NCBI GenBank assembly: GCA_016200485.1
Contig: JACQEP010000010.1
Coordinates: forward strand, 62,001 to 126,000
DNA length: 64,000 nt
DNA from: Gammaproteobacteria bacterium
Lineage (GTDB): Bacteria > Pseudomonadota > Gammaproteobacteria > Tenderiales > Tenderiaceae
Reading direction: 5' to 3'
This document shows, piece by piece, positions 51,864-60,766 of the stretch. A program made the translations under genes and the position numbers. The first letter of the stretch is position 1. The number at the start of each line of letters is the position of its first letter. The notes below the pieces were generated by a model that saw only the letters and a list, made by a program, of their open reading frames with translations, was not told where the DNA came from and searched no databases.

Positions 51864-53408
51864 TCACAGGATTTTCACCATCAGTGACGAAACCGGCCCT
51901 TGCAACACCAGCGCCAGCAAATAAGACAGCACCAGGGCAGCACTTGCCCCCATGAAAAGCATCGTCTCCATTCGCAATTTCATTCGTTGAGCGGGCGTCC
52001 ACTCCATGGAGATACTTCCCAATACTGGCAGGCCCGTAGCTTCCCGTAATGCTGCTCGCGTATCAAAAGTGGCATGAATTTGAGACAGCAAAAAGCCTAA
52101 CGCCACCCCCATCACCACCCCTGCCAGAGTCACCACGCTCAGGAATAAGATACGATTCGGACCAGCAGGCTCCAGTGGTACGCGCGGTGGATCAATGACG
52201 CGAAATTTCACATCGCCACCGGTTTGCTCCGCCCCTTCCGCCATGTGCGCGGATTCACGCCGTTGCAATAGTTCGTCGTAGGACTGCTTCACTACCTCAT
52301 AGTCACGGTTCAAGCGAGCCATCTCGGCCTCGACCTGAGGCACCGTATTCACCATACCTTTAAGCTGTCCGACACGACTCCGATATTCGCCGACACGCGC
52401 CTTTAAAGACGCCACATTGGCCTCAGCCTCACCTAAGGATATCTTGAGCTGCTGATACACTGGGTTAACGGACAACCCACTGCGCACTGCGGCACCGGCC
52501 TGCCCTTCTTTCTGTTTCTTTAGATCGGCAATCGTAGATTTGATAGAAAGCACATCCGGGTGCCTGTCGGTATATTGCAACAGCAACTCGTCGAGCTTGG
52601 CTTGCAATCCCTGGATACGTGCATCCACCGGACTTGCCTGCGGCATTACGTTGTTCTGCAAATCACCTGCAACAGCCTCCTGCTCGTCCGCTAACTGTTC
52701 CTTGAGTCGATCACGCCGATTTGTGGCTTCCCGCAACTCTAATTCGGCCTGTTGTGCAGATGTCATTTCACTCTGCAAGCGACTGTAATAACCGGCGTTA
52801 TCAGTAGGCATCTTACCGACATTGGCTTGCTTGAATTGCTTGAGTTTATCTTCGGCCTCCGTTAGACGTTTCTCATATTCCTCAATTTGCTGATCAATAA
52901 ACTTCTGCGCCACATCAGTATCGCTGCGCGTCGTCCCAAGAGATCCTTCTACAAAAATCGTCAACAGTGACTGCACCACCCGCTTGGCGAGTTCAGGGTT
53001 GCTGTCCCTAAAGGTAATGATATAAAGATTGTCGCGGCCACCGGCATCAAATTTCATTCGACCGGCAAGCGAATCCAGTAAAGTTTCCGTTTCCTCCGGG
53101 GTCTTGGCCGTAATATCCAGATCCGTCATCCGCGCCACTTTTTCGAGATTGGGGCGACTAAGCAGCGTCTTGGTGATCATGTTCACCTGCTGCTCGACAT
53201 TGCCCTGCACCACCAACCCCCGCAATAACGGGCGCAGGACAGACTGGGTATCCAGATACACGCGGGCGGAGGCCTCATATTGATCCGGCAGGCGCAAGAC
53301 CACGAGCCAGCCGATGATACAAACAAACCATGCCGCGGCCAGCATCGGCCAGCGCCGGCGCCAAATACCCCGCAGATAGCCATAGAGTTGATTTAGAATT
53401 TCTTGCAT
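51864..53408 (-). CDS. XrtA-associated chain-length determinant protein (Wzz family)
   Basis: The 514-residue protein has an N-terminal transmembrane helix (WPMLAAAWFVCIIGWLVVL), a long coiled-coil periplasmic region rich in Glu/Lys/Gln (about residues 170-400, for example QQIEEYEKRLTEAEDKLKQF), PPRVPLEPAGPNR before the second helix (LFLSVVTLAGVVMGVALGF) and another hydrophobic stretch near the C-terminus. This is the Wzz/PCP architecture of the exosortase-linked family. It sets exopolysaccharide chain length together with the tyrosine kinase downstream (gap 39 bases). Confidence 0.92.
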   Translation of the reverse strand: MQEILNQLYGYLRGIWRRRWPMLAAAWFVCIIGWLVVLRLPDQYEASARVYLDTQSVLRPLLRGLVVQGNVEQQVNMITKTLLSRPNLEKVARMTDLDITAKTPEETETLLDSLAGRMKFDAGGRDNLYIITFRDSNPELAKRVVQSLLTIFVEGSLGTTRSDTDVAQKFIDQQIEEYEKRLTEAEDKLKQFKQANVGKMPTDNAGYYSRLQSEMTSAQQAELELREATNRRDRLKEQLADEQEAVAGDLQNNVMPQASPVDARIQGLQAKLDELLLQYTDRHPDVLSIKSTIADLKKQKEGQAGAAVRSGLSVNPVYQQLKISLGEAEANVASLKARVGEYRSRVGQLKGMVNTVPQVEAEMARLNRDYEVVKQSYDELLQRRESAHMAEGAEQTGGDVKFRVIDPPRVPLEPAGPNRILFLSVVTLAGVVMGVALGFLLSQIHATFDTRAALREATGLPVLGSISMEWTPAQRMKLRMETMLFMGASAALVLSYLLALVLQGPVSSLMVKIL

Positions 53409-53436
53409 CGTTATCGCCTAGAAGCAAACCCTGATC

Positions 53437-54075
53437 TTAGAACCAGGATTCAGGAATAATCAGAATATCCCCTGGTAGCATATGGACATTGGCGCTGATG
53501 TCACCGTCCTTGATCAAATCGTCGATACGGACTCGATATTCCATCTCTTCACCATTCGCACGACGCACCAAGGTCGTAGCATTGCCGTTGGCGAATTCGG
53601 TAATCCCGCCGACCGCAATCATGACATCAAGCAGGGTCATCTTTTCCCGATAGGGCAAGGCTTGCGGTTTGGCCGCCTGACCGATCACGCGAATCTGCTG
53701 ATCATAGGGGCCGACAAAGCCGGTCACGATCACTGTGACCAGGGGTTCTTTAATGTATTTGGAAAGCGATTTTTCAAGGTCCCGCGCCAGTTGCGAAGGC
53801 TGCTTACCGCTAGCCTGTAAGTCTTCAACCAGGGCCGTCGTGATCTTGCCGTCCGGCCTTACGGGGACCGAATTCGAGACATCGGGATTACGCCAGACAA
53901 AAATGTTAACGTTGTCGCCCGGACCAATCACATAATTATAATCCGGTGTATTTCTTAGCGTTTCTTCATCCAGTTCGCGCTCGGAAAATGAGGCGCACCC
54001 CCCCAGTGAAAGCATGAGTAGTACAGGCAATGCCCCCCGGAAGATCCCTCTATACGCCATTTGACATGCCTTCAT
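53437..54075 (-). CDS. XrtA-associated exopolysaccharide export lipoprotein (Wza family)
   Basis: The 212-residue protein has a lipoprotein signal with lipobox LSLGGC (Cys27), then a polysaccharide export domain: YNYVIGPGDNVNIFVWRNPDVS, VRPDGKITTALVEDLQASGK, VTVIVTGFVGPYDQQIRVIGQA and VHMLPGDILIIPESWF at the C-terminus. It forms the outer-membrane/periplasmic export channel component. ATG 54075 has GGAG eight bases upstream and gives a normal-length signal, so I prefer it to ATG 54102. It is the first gene of the long minus operon down to 32197. Confidence 0.92.
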   Translation of the reverse strand: MKACQMAYRGIFRGALPVLLMLSLGGCASFSERELDEETLRNTPDYNYVIGPGDNVNIFVWRNPDVSNSVPVRPDGKITTALVEDLQASGKQPSQLARDLEKSLSKYIKEPLVTVIVTGFVGPYDQQIRVIGQAAKPQALPYREKMTLLDVMIAVGGITEFANGNATTLVRRANGEEMEYRVRIDDLIKDGDISANVHMLPGDILIIPESWF

Positions 54076-54202
54076 CGTCGTCGCTCCCATCCTGCGGTTC
54101 ATTGCTGTTATCGTCTGACCGAGTTATTTTCTTAACCATTATTCGGGTTTATCTCTGTAAGCTGCGGATTATAACAAAAAATTCCCACTTTATATGTCCA
54201 TG

Positions 54203-54219
54203 ATCTCATGCCATGAGAT
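54203..54219. promoter_or_regulatory. Perfect 17-base palindrome, candidate operator
   Basis: ATCTCATG (54203-54210), a central C and CATGAGAT (54212-54219) make a perfect dyad of the size bound by dimeric repressors or activators. It lies about 130 bases upstream of the Wza-like gene. The cognate regulator is not in the window. Confidence 0.4.
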
Positions 54220-54241
54220 TCATAATTTAGCACGAATATTA

Positions 54242-54258
54242 GGTAATCCTTATGCCAA
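54242..54258 (-). promoter_or_regulatory. Sigma-54-like promoter (weak match)
   Basis: Read on the minus strand the segment is TTGGCATAAGGATTACC: the -24 element TTGGCA is good, and ten bases after GG the -12 element reads TTAC instead of TTGC. PEP-CTERM/exosortase gene expression is often tied to the PrsK-PrsR system, in which PrsR is a sigma-54 type activator, so the position is plausible, but the imperfect -12 box keeps confidence low. Confidence 0.25.
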
Positions 54259-54454
54259 ACAGCTTCACCATTTTCGGCAAACCTTACCCCCAAGGCGATA
54301 TTAGATAATACTAATATTTACCGAATATGATTATTTTTGAAATCATCCGCCCGCCTCTACAGCAAAGGCCCCGCCATCCGATCAAACACTACAGTGAGAT
54401 AACGCGCGAAAGTAATTACTGATTTCTAAAAAACTTGGCCTATCATACCCCGAC

Positions 54455-56767
54455 ATGCAGACAAATCTAATATACAAAAAAATGATAGATCAATATCTAA
54501 ACCTGCTAAAACAGTGGAAGTGGTCAATCCTCATCGTCTCATTGTTACTGGTAGGCATCGCCAGCAGCGGGCTCCGATACCTAACTTTCACCAGCGACTT
54601 CAAGGCTTATTTCTCGGCTAACGATCCACAACTGCTCGCCTACGAAACTCTTCAAAACGTCTATGCTGATACCCAGAACGCATTGATTGTTGTTGAGCCT
54701 CGAAGCGGCACTGTATTTACTCGGGAAGTACTCGCAACCATCTCAGAAATTACATCAAAAGCCTGGAAACTGCCCTTTGCAACCCGCGTTGATTCAATCA
54801 CCAACTTTCAACACAGTCGGGCCGATGGAGATAATCTAATTATTGAAGACTTGCTTCCGATGAACATCCCCATCACGGATGAACAATTAGCGCAAACAAG
54901 AAAAATCGCGCTGGGAGAAACCCTGCTACGCAACCGCCTGATCTCCGCTGATAGCCTCACCACCGCAGTTAATGTTGCATTCAAAATTGAAAAGAATCAT
55001 CCCGAGCAAATTGGTGAAGCTGTAAATGCCGTACGCCGCCTAAGTTTGCAAATGGAAACCTCACATCCGGAGATACAGATCCACCTTACAGGCTCCCTCA
55101 TCCTCGACTATGCCTTCACTGAAGCCTCGGAACGTGACTTGGCAATACTGATGCCGATCATGCTAGTCGTAGTGATTATATTGCTATGGATCATGTCCGG
55201 CTCATTAACAGCAACGATCGCAACTACAGCGATTATTGCCATTGCAATTATCGCTACCATGGGCGTCATAAGTTGGTTTGGAATTGAAATCACCGGAGCT
55301 TCAGCAGCGGCCCCACCTATCATTCTAACTATTGCCGTAGCCAACAGCATACATTTACTCACCCACACTCTTCATACGCTAGGCCATGGTAAAACCCGAT
55401 CGGAAGCAATTGATGAGAGCTTACGTAACAATCTCTCCCCCATCGCACTGACCAATCTTACTACCTGCATTAGCTTCTTGACGATGAACTTCAGCGATTC
55501 CCCACCCTTTCAAGATTTGGGCAATATCGTAGCAATCGGTGTCAATATCACATTTATAGCCACAATCGCTGTTTTACCGATTCTACTCACCCTTCTCCCC
55601 ATGAAAGCCCATAAAGAATCACTCTGGGGATCGAACGCTATTTATCAAATCACAGAATTCTCGATGCAACGCAAGCATATTCTATTACCCCTAATAGGCA
55701 TTATTACCACGATACTCATTTCTTTTATATCCCGTAATGAAATTAACGATGAGTATTTAAAGTATTTCGCTGAAGATGCACCCTTTCGCCAAGCTACTGA
55801 ATTCACCGCCGCAAGGCTCACGGGAGTAACTAGCGTCGAATACTCGCTGGACTCCAAGGTTGCTGATGGCCTTAACGATCCAGGTTTCTTACATAGGATC
55901 GGTGGCTTTGCAGACTGGCTACGAGACCAACCAGAGATCGTACATGTATTTTCATTGACCGATATATTGAAGCAACTTAATAAGAATATGCATCAGGATG
56001 ACCCAAGCTATTATAAGCTACCTGAACAAAGGGATTTGACTGCTCAATATTTACTACTTTACGAGATGTCGCTGCCGAACGGCCTGGATTTAAATAACAT
56101 CATTAATGTCACCAAATCTGCAACCCGCATTACTGTTTCGCTCAAAGGTCTTTCAACTCGCCAATTGTTCGCGTTTGAACAACGCGCAGCGCAATGGCTG
56201 GACAGCCATGATTTGCCGGCGGCCAACACCCCCGCCACCGGCCCCGACATTATGTTCGCACACATCGGCGATCGTAATATGCGCGATATGTTGGAAGGAA
56301 CGATCTGGGAAATTATTGCGATTACAACAATCCTGATTCTGGCGTTACGCTCTCTGAGCTTAGGGCTACTATCGGTGATTCCCAACCTGATACCGGCCGC
56401 CTGTGCATTCGGCATCTGGGGATTACTGGTCGGACAGGTGAATCTGGCCGTTTCCGTCGTCACAGGTATGACACTCGGCATCATCATAGATGACACTGTC
56501 CACTTCCTCAGTGCTTACCGCCAGGCGCGCTATGGCCTTGGACTTGCCCCACACGATGCCGTACGCACTACTATGAGCACCGTCGGCAACGCTCTATTAA
56601 TCACAACGGTCATCCTTGCCTGTGGCTTTGGCGTGCTTTTGTTTTCCAACTATAAGGCCACAGCATGGATGGGAATGTTGACGAGCCTAACCATCCTCTT
56701 GGCATTGGTCACAGAAGTGTTGCTCATGCCAGCGCTCCTTGTGATCCGCCCCGGCAATCCCAAATAA
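54455..56767 (+). CDS. RND/MMPL superfamily transporter
   Basis: The 770-residue protein has twelve predicted membrane helices in the two-times-six RND plan: a first helix ILIVSLLLVGIASSGLRYL, periplasmic loops after helices 1 and 7, and a helix block near residues 230-380 with AAPPIILTIAVANSIHLLTH typical of the MMPL/sterol-sensing type. The second block repeats it with MTLGIIIDDTVHFLSAYRQA. Such proteins export lipids or acylated small molecules. It precedes the two acyltransferase genes, so export of their product is a reasonable inference. ATG 54455. Confidence 0.85.
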   Translation: MQTNLIYKKMIDQYLNLLKQWKWSILIVSLLLVGIASSGLRYLTFTSDFKAYFSANDPQLLAYETLQNVYADTQNALIVVEPRSGTVFTREVLATISEITSKAWKLPFATRVDSITNFQHSRADGDNLIIEDLLPMNIPITDEQLAQTRKIALGETLLRNRLISADSLTTAVNVAFKIEKNHPEQIGEAVNAVRRLSLQMETSHPEIQIHLTGSLILDYAFTEASERDLAILMPIMLVVVIILLWIMSGSLTATIATTAIIAIAIIATMGVISWFGIEITGASAAAPPIILTIAVANSIHLLTHTLHTLGHGKTRSEAIDESLRNNLSPIALTNLTTCISFLTMNFSDSPPFQDLGNIVAIGVNITFIATIAVLPILLTLLPMKAHKESLWGSNAIYQITEFSMQRKHILLPLIGIITTILISFISRNEINDEYLKYFAEDAPFRQATEFTAARLTGVTSVEYSLDSKVADGLNDPGFLHRIGGFADWLRDQPEIVHVFSLTDILKQLNKNMHQDDPSYYKLPEQRDLTAQYLLLYEMSLPNGLDLNNIINVTKSATRITVSLKGLSTRQLFAFEQRAAQWLDSHDLPAANTPATGPDIMFAHIGDRNMRDMLEGTIWEIIAITTILILALRSLSLGLLSVIPNLIPAACAFGIWGLLVGQVNLAVSVVTGMTLGIIIDDTVHFLSAYRQARYGLGLAPHDAVRTTMSTVGNALLITTVILACGFGVLLFSNYKATAWMGMLTSLTILLALVTEVLLMPALLVIRPGNPK

Positions 56768-57235
56768 CCCTCTTGGTACAGGGCTGAAGTGGTATTAACC
56801 AGCCCATCGAACGATGCGCCGCCACTGCCCTAAATTGGATCACAACGATGAGGCTTATGGGGCCGTTAGTATGAGAACGATACCATTGCACGAACAATGT
56901 CGCCTTTCAACGACACGCAAAATTGGTGCTGTTTTCTGATATCAGGCGACCCACTCACACGCAAAAAACAACGCAACATTATGTTTATATTTGTATTTTT
57001 TCTTCGGTGATCAAAAATCTGAGAAGATATACAGACATCGGTTGGCCAAATTGGTTGATTTGATTTTTAACCCCTGACGTTATAGGCTGATTCTCGAACC
57101 CAGACCTACCAGGGACGGCCCCCGAGGTACAGAGTTTCGACCCACACACAGGTCAAACGAGATGGTTGTTGAATATATACATTGAGACCACGGGGGCGAG
57201 GTCAGAGGGGATTTTTTGGGTAGAGGTGATTGCCC
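56768..57235 (+). other. Long intergenic region before the first acyltransferase
   Basis: About 470 bases without a recognisable gene. It is AT-rich in the middle (a T-rich stretch around 56983-57002) and GC-richer close to the next start. I see no clear terminator, riboswitch or promoter hexamers, but its length suggests that the acyltransferase genes have their own promoter. Confidence 0.4.
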
Positions 57236-58090
57236 GTGCCAAACTCCAAACCTGTTTCAGAATTGAATAACCTGTACGAGAGGGAGAGTCGTCTTTCTGT
57301 ACTCGTAACCCAAGAGGGTAAACAACGTTCAACGTCGTCCTCCATCACGATCCGACTCGCGGATACTTTTGAGTATCTGCAAGCCGCCTATACACTAGTC
57401 CATGACAAATACGTCAAACAGGGATATCAGGCACCTAGCCCAAGTGGGGTACGCTTTCTACCCCACTTCGGACTTCCGACTAGCCATACTGTTGTTGCTG
57501 AAATCGGCGGTAAGATAGTCGGAACCCTGACTATTGTTACCGATGGGCTGCTTGGCCTCCCCTTGGAAAAGGAATATCCGGCGGCGATCAAGGCGTTACG
57601 GTCGCGAAAAGGGCATCTCGCTGAAATTTGCTGCTTGGCTACGCGCGGTGGAGGCCCGTTAGAGCTTCCTGTCCTGTTGCAGCTAATGTATGCAAGCTAC
57701 GATCTGTGCCTTCGCCAGTTGGGAGTAACGGATCTGTGTGTCGCCGTGACGACCGGGCATCAGTCGTTTTATCGCAAAATCCTACAGTTTGAGAGCATTG
57801 GCGAAACAACCCAATATAGCTCATGTAACAATGTTGCCGCCGTGGCCATGCAACTGAATCTCCAACAGGCCTGGGACAGATTCCACGGCGCCCATAACAT
57901 TAATCGCATGGTCGGGCGCTTCTTCCTTGAAAAGGCCCCTCTCGAAGATACCGGCCTGATTCTCCCTCAGGAAGCAAACGTCATGGTACGACGCCAATTC
58001 GCCGTAGAACATATCGATTGGGCCCAGCTCAATGAGATAGAACGGAAAAGGATCGAAATAGCCTTGGCCCATCACTCGGTCTTTCACTAG
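57236..58090 (+). CDS. PEP-CTERM/exosortase-associated acyltransferase (N-acyl amino acid synthase type), copy 1
   Basis: The product (about 284 residues) belongs to the exosortase-linked acyltransferase family (TIGR03694) with the GNAT/LuxI-like fold: SITIRLADTFEYLQAAYTLV, RFLPHFGLPTSHTVVAEI, IVGTLTIVTDGLLGLPLEKE, AEICCLATR and a cysteine-poor C-terminal half. Long-chain N-acyl amino acid synthases have been reported to belong to this family and to be linked to exosortase systems, so it probably joins a fatty acyl group from acyl-ACP to an amino acid. GTG 57236 has AGAGG nine bases upstream; TTG 57230 is less well spaced. A paralogue follows at 58520. Confidence 0.85.
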   Translation: MPNSKPVSELNNLYERESRLSVLVTQEGKQRSTSSSITIRLADTFEYLQAAYTLVHDKYVKQGYQAPSPSGVRFLPHFGLPTSHTVVAEIGGKIVGTLTIVTDGLLGLPLEKEYPAAIKALRSRKGHLAEICCLATRGGGPLELPVLLQLMYASYDLCLRQLGVTDLCVAVTTGHQSFYRKILQFESIGETTQYSSCNNVAAVAMQLNLQQAWDRFHGAHNINRMVGRFFLEKAPLEDTGLILPQEANVMVRRQFAVEHIDWAQLNEIERKRIEIALAHHSVFH

Positions 58091-58519
58091 AAGCGGACAG
58101 ATTCGAGCCATATTTATCGTCGTGTGGAGGCATCAGCCACAATACGTCAAAGTCAACTCTGCCACTTTTATGGGTAAATTGACCAACTGACTAGAAACTC
58201 GTTTTTATTATATTCGCATATCACAAAGAACCTATTTTATTCTAAAGTATTCTAATTAGGACTTAGTTGGCTTTATTGATACACCATGGCATGAACTCCG
58301 ACAGCCTCCCCCCTCGTGAGAGGGAGAGCTCCTAAGAGGGTGAAATTCCCCCTCTCCCCGTCGCTCCCGCATTGGCGGAGAGGGGAGGGGTAACAGCTAC
58401 TATCGAACCTGTATCCCAATTGTTTTTTGATCAGCGTCACAATTTTGAGATAGGTTCTAATAATTCCTCAGTCAGAAGCCGCTAACCGTCATACGACGAA
58501 ATAATACGGAGCCGAAGTT
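58091..58519 (+). other. Intergenic region with palindromic GA/TC-rich repeat
   Basis: The gap between the two acyltransferase genes has an AT-rich left part and, at 58309-58392, a repeat element with two hairpins described separately. No further gene was found. A ribosome site (GGAG, 58509-58512) precedes the downstream ATG. Confidence 0.45.
58309..58392. repeat. CT/AG-rich intergenic palindromic element
   Basis: CCCTC (58311-58315), a GTGA loop and GAGGG (58320-58324) form a small hairpin; CCCCTCTCC (58349-58357) and GGAGAGGGG (58377-58385) form a perfect 9-base stem with a 19-base loop. Such CCCTC...GAGGG elements are widespread interspersed repeats in proteobacterial genomes. Its position between the acyltransferase copies may reflect the duplication history or insulate transcription. 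Confidence 0.55.
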
Positions 58520-59383
58520 ATGTCGAATCCCCCTTCTCATCCGTCTAATGTTCCTGGTGACAACGTGGCAAAGGCAAACGCCGTTGTTCCACCAGGCACA
58601 CAAAACAACAAAGAACGACGCGCCAAGTCACTGCCTATTTCGATACGCCTTGCCCAGAACTACGATGAATTAAAAAGCGCCTATGCCCTTGTCTATACCC
58701 AATATCTCAAGCAGGGCTATCAAAAACCCAGTTCAAAAGGTGTGCGCTTTCTACCCCACTTTGGCCTACCAACAAGTTATACGTTGATTGCCGAAATTAA
58801 TGGCAACATTGTCGGAACCCTTACCATTGTGAGCGACGGTTTGCTCGGATTACCCATGGAAAAGGAATATCCCGAAGCTGTCACTGCCCTGCGGGTACAA
58901 GAACGGCGGATGGCGGAAATCTCCTGCCTGGCCACGCGGCGCGGTAGGGACCTGCCGGTGATTCTGCAGCTTATGTACGCGATTTACGAATTCAGTTTTG
59001 TTCAACTCGGGATGACTGATCTCTGCGTTGCCGTGACCACTGAACATCAACCTTTTTACCGCAAAGTATTGCGCTTCGAAGCGATCAGTGACCCAACACC
59101 ATACAGCTCCTGTAACGACATTCCTGCAATCGCAATGAAACTGGATCTGACACGCGCGCGGGAAAAATTCAACCTTGCCCATAATATCAGCCGCATGGTC
59201 GGACGTTTCTTCCTGTATAAAGCGCAATCCCTGAAACCCAACCTCGCCCTACCTGCCCCTGAGCACCTCGCCGCGCGGCACAGATTCGCTGAGGACTATG
59301 TCGAGTGGCCAGAACTGGACACTGATGTGCGAAAAAAAGTCGAGTCGGCCTACCGTCAGGTCTACACGAACAAAGCGACATGA
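58520..59383 (+). CDS. PEP-CTERM/exosortase-associated acyltransferase (N-acyl amino acid synthase type), copy 2
   Basis: The 287-residue protein is a close paralogue of the gene at 57236: it shares RFLPHFGLPTS, IVGTLTIVSDGLLGLP, MEKEYPEA, AEISCLATR, LPVILQLMYA, TDLCVAVTTEHQPFYRK and HNISRMVGRFFL. Both copies keep the core motifs, so both are probably active, perhaps with different acyl or amine preference. The start ATG follows a GGAG ribosome site. The N-terminal 35 residues are low-complexity and differ between copies. Confidence 0.86.
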   Translation: MSNPPSHPSNVPGDNVAKANAVVPPGTQNNKERRAKSLPISIRLAQNYDELKSAYALVYTQYLKQGYQKPSSKGVRFLPHFGLPTSYTLIAEINGNIVGTLTIVSDGLLGLPMEKEYPEAVTALRVQERRMAEISCLATRRGRDLPVILQLMYAIYEFSFVQLGMTDLCVAVTTEHQPFYRKVLRFEAISDPTPYSSCNDIPAIAMKLDLTRAREKFNLAHNISRMVGRFFLYKAQSLKPNLALPAPEHLAARHRFAEDYVEWPELDTDVRKKVESAYRQVYTNKAT

Positions 59384-59641
59384 ATACCTATTGAGACGAG
59401 ACGCCGGCGCACCATTAGCTGCTCTAGTGGATAAAGCCTTGTTTGGTTGCAACATGGTAGCGCTGATGATACTTCTTCAGCCATGGGCATCACACTGCGC
59501 CGATACCATAGGGGTTGCACGTCTTCATGGGAATACTCGCGTTGCTCTTGCGATCTGATTCCCGTAGGCGAATAACAACCGATATCAAACTCCGCACAAT
59601 GTACCGCTTGACATAACAGGTAAGACAAACAGAAACATAGT

Positions 59642-60766
59642 TCAAAACGGCAATTTGTTCTCGTCTCGATGTTTCAGATAATAGCCGATCAGTGTCGGGA
59701 GATATTGGCTGATACGTGGCCAATTGACTCCCAGAGTTCTGAGGGTGTTTCGGGTCTTCTGGTTATCGACACTCCAGGATAACCCCGCGAACTTGATAAA
59801 AATAAGCTGCACACGGAAAAAGCGCCTCAAGCGCCCCCATGTGACCTTGCTGAGGACGCCAAGCAATAACCGGTGAAATATTGGAGTGACATAGAGCGGG
59901 CGCCGAATTTTTCGGTGTAGCTGGGCTTCAAGTATGGATTGTAATTCAGCGATAAATTCAGGGAATGTAATTGGGTCATCAAGGCCTTGTGCGAAATGGT
60001 AAACCTGGTTGCGCGCGTCGGGATATTCCATCAACTTGACGATTCCCTGAGCGAGAATATCAACGGGAATCGTATCCACCGGCGGGCCTATGGGCAGGAT
60101 CGGGTAGTCGGGATCCAGCAGCATTTTCTCGACCATCATGTAAAAGGACTGGAATCCGAGTGCTTTACCGGTGGCCGCCTCACCCACAACCATAGTGGGC
60201 CGGTAAATGCTGATTGACGCGCCGGATTCAATCTGTTGCCTGAGAAATTCTTCGGCCTCGAACTTGGCCATCTCATAAGTGTTGATGAAGTCCAGCTTGT
60301 AATTAGTCAGGAATTCTTCTTTAACCAGTCCTTCATAGCGCCCTATCACCTCCATAGTGCTGATGAATCCGAAGCGTTCGAGGTGTGGAAAGTTACGACT
60401 GAGACGATAGGCATTTTGAGTACCACCCAAAATCATGCGGCGCGCATCCTCGACTGTCAGATCCAGGCGAATATTCGATGCAGCGTGTATAAACAAGTGC
60501 ACCTGGTCGCTAATTGCCGCGATCTGGTCTGTTGTGAGACCCAAATCGGGCTGGGTAATATCGCCGCAAAGAGCCTCAATTCGATCCCGGTATTGCTCGA
60601 AAGGAACTTCCCAAAATGCGAGGACTTTTTTCAAGCGATCAGTTGCATGTTGCTGCGATTTGCCGCGGACGAGAAGGAATAACTTGTAATTCGAGCAGGT
60701 CAGGTATTCCTTGGCGAGTCTCGAACCAACATTGCCGCTTGCGCCCGTGATGAAAACACCTTTCAT
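59642..60766 (-). CDS. Thioester-reductase-like SDR (NAD_binding_4 / fatty acyl reductase type)
   Basis: The 374-residue protein is an extended short-chain dehydrogenase: NAD(P) motif GVFITGASGNVGSRLAKEYL at residues 3-22, LCGDITQPDLGL, HAASNIRLDLTVEDA, and YEMAKFEAEEFL with the catalytic Tyr-x3-Lys at about residue 163. This branch reduces carrier-bound or CoA-bound acyl thioesters to aldehydes or alcohols, as in fatty acyl-CoA reductases and NRPS terminal reductases. It overlaps the acyl-CoA ligase gene by 4 bases, so the two probably act in sequence: activation of an acid and its reduction. Confidence 0.82.
   Translation of the reverse strand: MKGVFITGASGNVGSRLAKEYLTCSNYKLFLLVRGKSQQHATDRLKKVLAFWEVPFEQYRDRIEALCGDITQPDLGLTTDQIAAISDQVHLFIHAASNIRLDLTVEDARRMILGGTQNAYRLSRNFPHLERFGFISTMEVIGRYEGLVKEEFLTNYKLDFINTYEMAKFEAEEFLRQQIESGASISIYRPTMVVGEAATGKALGFQSFYMMVEKMLLDPDYPILPIGPPVDTIPVDILAQGIVKLMEYPDARNQVYHFAQGLDDPITFPEFIAELQSILEAQLHRKIRRPLYVTPIFHRLLLGVLSKVTWGRLRRFFRVQLIFIKFAGLSWSVDNQKTRNTLRTLGVNWPRISQYLPTLIGYYLKHRDENKLPF

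Larger units (their letters stand above)
54103..54454. promoter_or_regulatory. Divergent control region between the exosortase operon and the transporter gene
   Basis: This 350-base gap separates the Wza-like start (minus) from the transporter start (plus), so promoters for both should lie here. It holds a perfect 17-base palindrome (54203-54219), an AT-rich inverted repeat ATATTAG/CTAATAT (54298-54304 and 54311-54317) and, on the minus strand, a sequence resembling a sigma-54 promoter (54242-54258). No gene is apparent. Confidence 0.55.

Noticed and set aside
56768-57235. Riboswitch in the long leader of the first acyltransferase
   Set aside because: I looked for c-di-GMP, cobalamin and other common aptamer signatures by eye and found none.
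59384-59641. Several short ORFs on both strands between the acyltransferase and the reductase genes
   Set aside because: No family features and mutually overlapping frames; the 258-base convergent gap shows no clear terminator either.
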